5,797 nucleotides of DNA from Lachnospiraceae bacterium (GTDB lineage: Bacteria > Bacillota > Clostridia > Lachnospirales > Lachnospiraceae), in contig JAILFQ010000112.1 of NCBI GenBank assembly GCA_024697505.1, positions 1-5,797 of the forward strand, written 5' to 3'. A model generated the notes under the pieces. That model worked only from the letters and a program-made list of their open reading frames with translations. It ran no database searches and was not told the origin of the DNA. The translations under genes and the position numbers were made by a program. Below, one piece after another: positions 5,018 to 5,797 of this stretch; position 1 is the first letter of the stretch, and every line of letters begins with the position of its first letter.

Positions 5018-5797
5018 TTATTCTGCGCTAAAAGGTACCGCACTTTCCTTTACGCTCTCAGGAACAATAACTTCCTCATCTTTTACCTCTCCGTATCTGG
5101 AATATTCCAGTTCAAGAGAAATAGTCATTTTAATATTGCCCATGTCTGTAGATGCTGTGTATTCAAACCCCTTCATAGCGGAATAAACAAGTCTGCAGGA
5201 AGCGTCATACTCATAAGTCATAGTGCATTTACCAAGTGTTTCAAAAAGCTCCTCACCGTTAATGCCGTATTCTCCCAAAGCCGCAAACGCCTCATTGAAT
5301 ATCATCTTCATTTCTTCATTATCGCCGGCAATATTTTTATATGTATCCTCTATTGTATAGGTTTCGGTCTCTGTATTATATGTACACGATGCATGGGTAA
5401 AATCCATCTCCGCTACATTGGCAAGCTTTAAAACCTGTTCAAAGTCGTTCTGTGAATAAACCCATCTGCCTGCATCATCCGTATACGTATATGCAACACC
5501 GTCTCCATAGTATATTTCCTGATTATTGTCAATCTGCTGTCCGAACACCTCGGTATGAGTATTTGCAAACGCATGGGCATGGTCATCCTTTGTAACCATT
5601 ACCGTCTCGTTATTTACAGGCATTTCAAGCGTCATGCCAAGGTATTCAATGGATATATTAATATCAAAAACTTCTTTAACCTCAAAATTCTTTGCGTCTT
5701 CAAGTTTAGTGCTTTCAATACGCACGTCCTCTGCCGTTCTGTTTTCATAAACGATAGGCGTAGGTGTAGGCGTGTTGTTTACAGCCTCTTTCTTGTC
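5018..5797 (-). CDS. Exported or lipoprotein-like protein of unknown function (N-terminus cut by window edge)
   Basis: The frame is open from the right edge to TAA at 5018-5020, giving 259 visible residues. It begins with a low-complexity stretch (NNTPTPTPIVYENRTAED at 7-24) of the kind that links a signal peptide or lipobox to the folded part of clostridial surface proteins. The body is acidic, rich in Tyr, Thr and Glu, with alternating beta-like segments and a Y-x-DG-x-AYTYTDDAGRWVY patch near residues 97-114. That pattern recalls LolA/LppX-like lipoprotein folds, but the likeness is loose. Three cysteines lie in the body. A GTG at 5723-5725 could be read as a start, but it has no good ribosome site and falls inside the continuous frame, so the real start is outside the window. 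It leads a closely spaced cluster with the CsoR-type gene (17 bases) and the kinase. The function is not recognised. Confidence 0.8.
   Translation of the reverse strand, partial: DKKEAVNNTPTPTPIVYENRTAEDVRIESTKLEDAKNFEVKEVFDINISIEYLGMTLEMPVNNETVMVTKDDHAHAFANTHTEVFGQQIDNNQEIYYGDGVAYTYTDDAGRWVYSQNDFEQVLKLANVAEMDFTHASCTYNTETETYTIEDTYKNIAGDNEEMKMIFNEAFAALGEYGINGEELFETLGKCTMTYEYDASCRLVYSAMKGFEYTASTDMGNIKMTISLELEYSRYGEVKDEEVIVPESVKESAVPFSAE

Overview
The window looks like chromosomal DNA from an anaerobic, low-to-moderate GC Firmicute, most likely a clostridium of the Lachnospiraceae type. The signs are AT-rich intergenic DNA, strong AGGAGG-like ribosome sites, a rubrerythrin, a dCache chemoreceptor, a Thr-Pro linker typical of exported clostridial proteins, and a KDG-type sugar kinase. 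This placement is inferred from protein style, not from a search. No RNA genes, CRISPR array, insertion sequence or phage genes were seen, and no gap between genes exceeds about 230 bases.

Layout. Positions 1-1299 (minus) hold the N-terminal 433 residues of a methyl-accepting chemotaxis protein that runs off the left edge. A Rho-independent terminator (1402-1436) separates it from the upstream gene at 1495-2415 (minus), a 306-residue protein that fuses an NrdI-like flavodoxin domain to a complete rubrerythrin (diiron four-helix domain plus rubredoxin). A 230-base divergent regulatory region (2416-2645) carries a promoter for each flanking gene, a direct repeat with 21-bp spacing, and two small dyads. 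The plus-strand gene at 2646-3539 is an AraC-family regulator with an N-terminal cupin domain. It meets, tail to tail with only 11 bases between, a minus-strand cluster read from right to left: a partial exported or lipoprotein-like protein (5018-5797), a CsoR-family metal-sensing repressor with a His-rich tail (4632-5000), and a PfkB-family sugar kinase resembling 2-keto-3-deoxygluconate kinase (3551-4573).

How the genes may work together. The fusion protein appears monocistronic and is probably a peroxide or oxygen defence enzyme. Its flavin module may supply electrons or reactive oxygen to the ferritin-like diiron site, as free NrdI does for the ferritin-like NrdF. The AraC regulator may control itself and its divergent neighbour through the direct repeats. 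The three right-hand genes are spaced as one operon, but no metal transporter accompanies the CsoR gene here, so its target is unknown.

The strongest candidate for something undescribed is the NrdI-rubrerythrin fusion.
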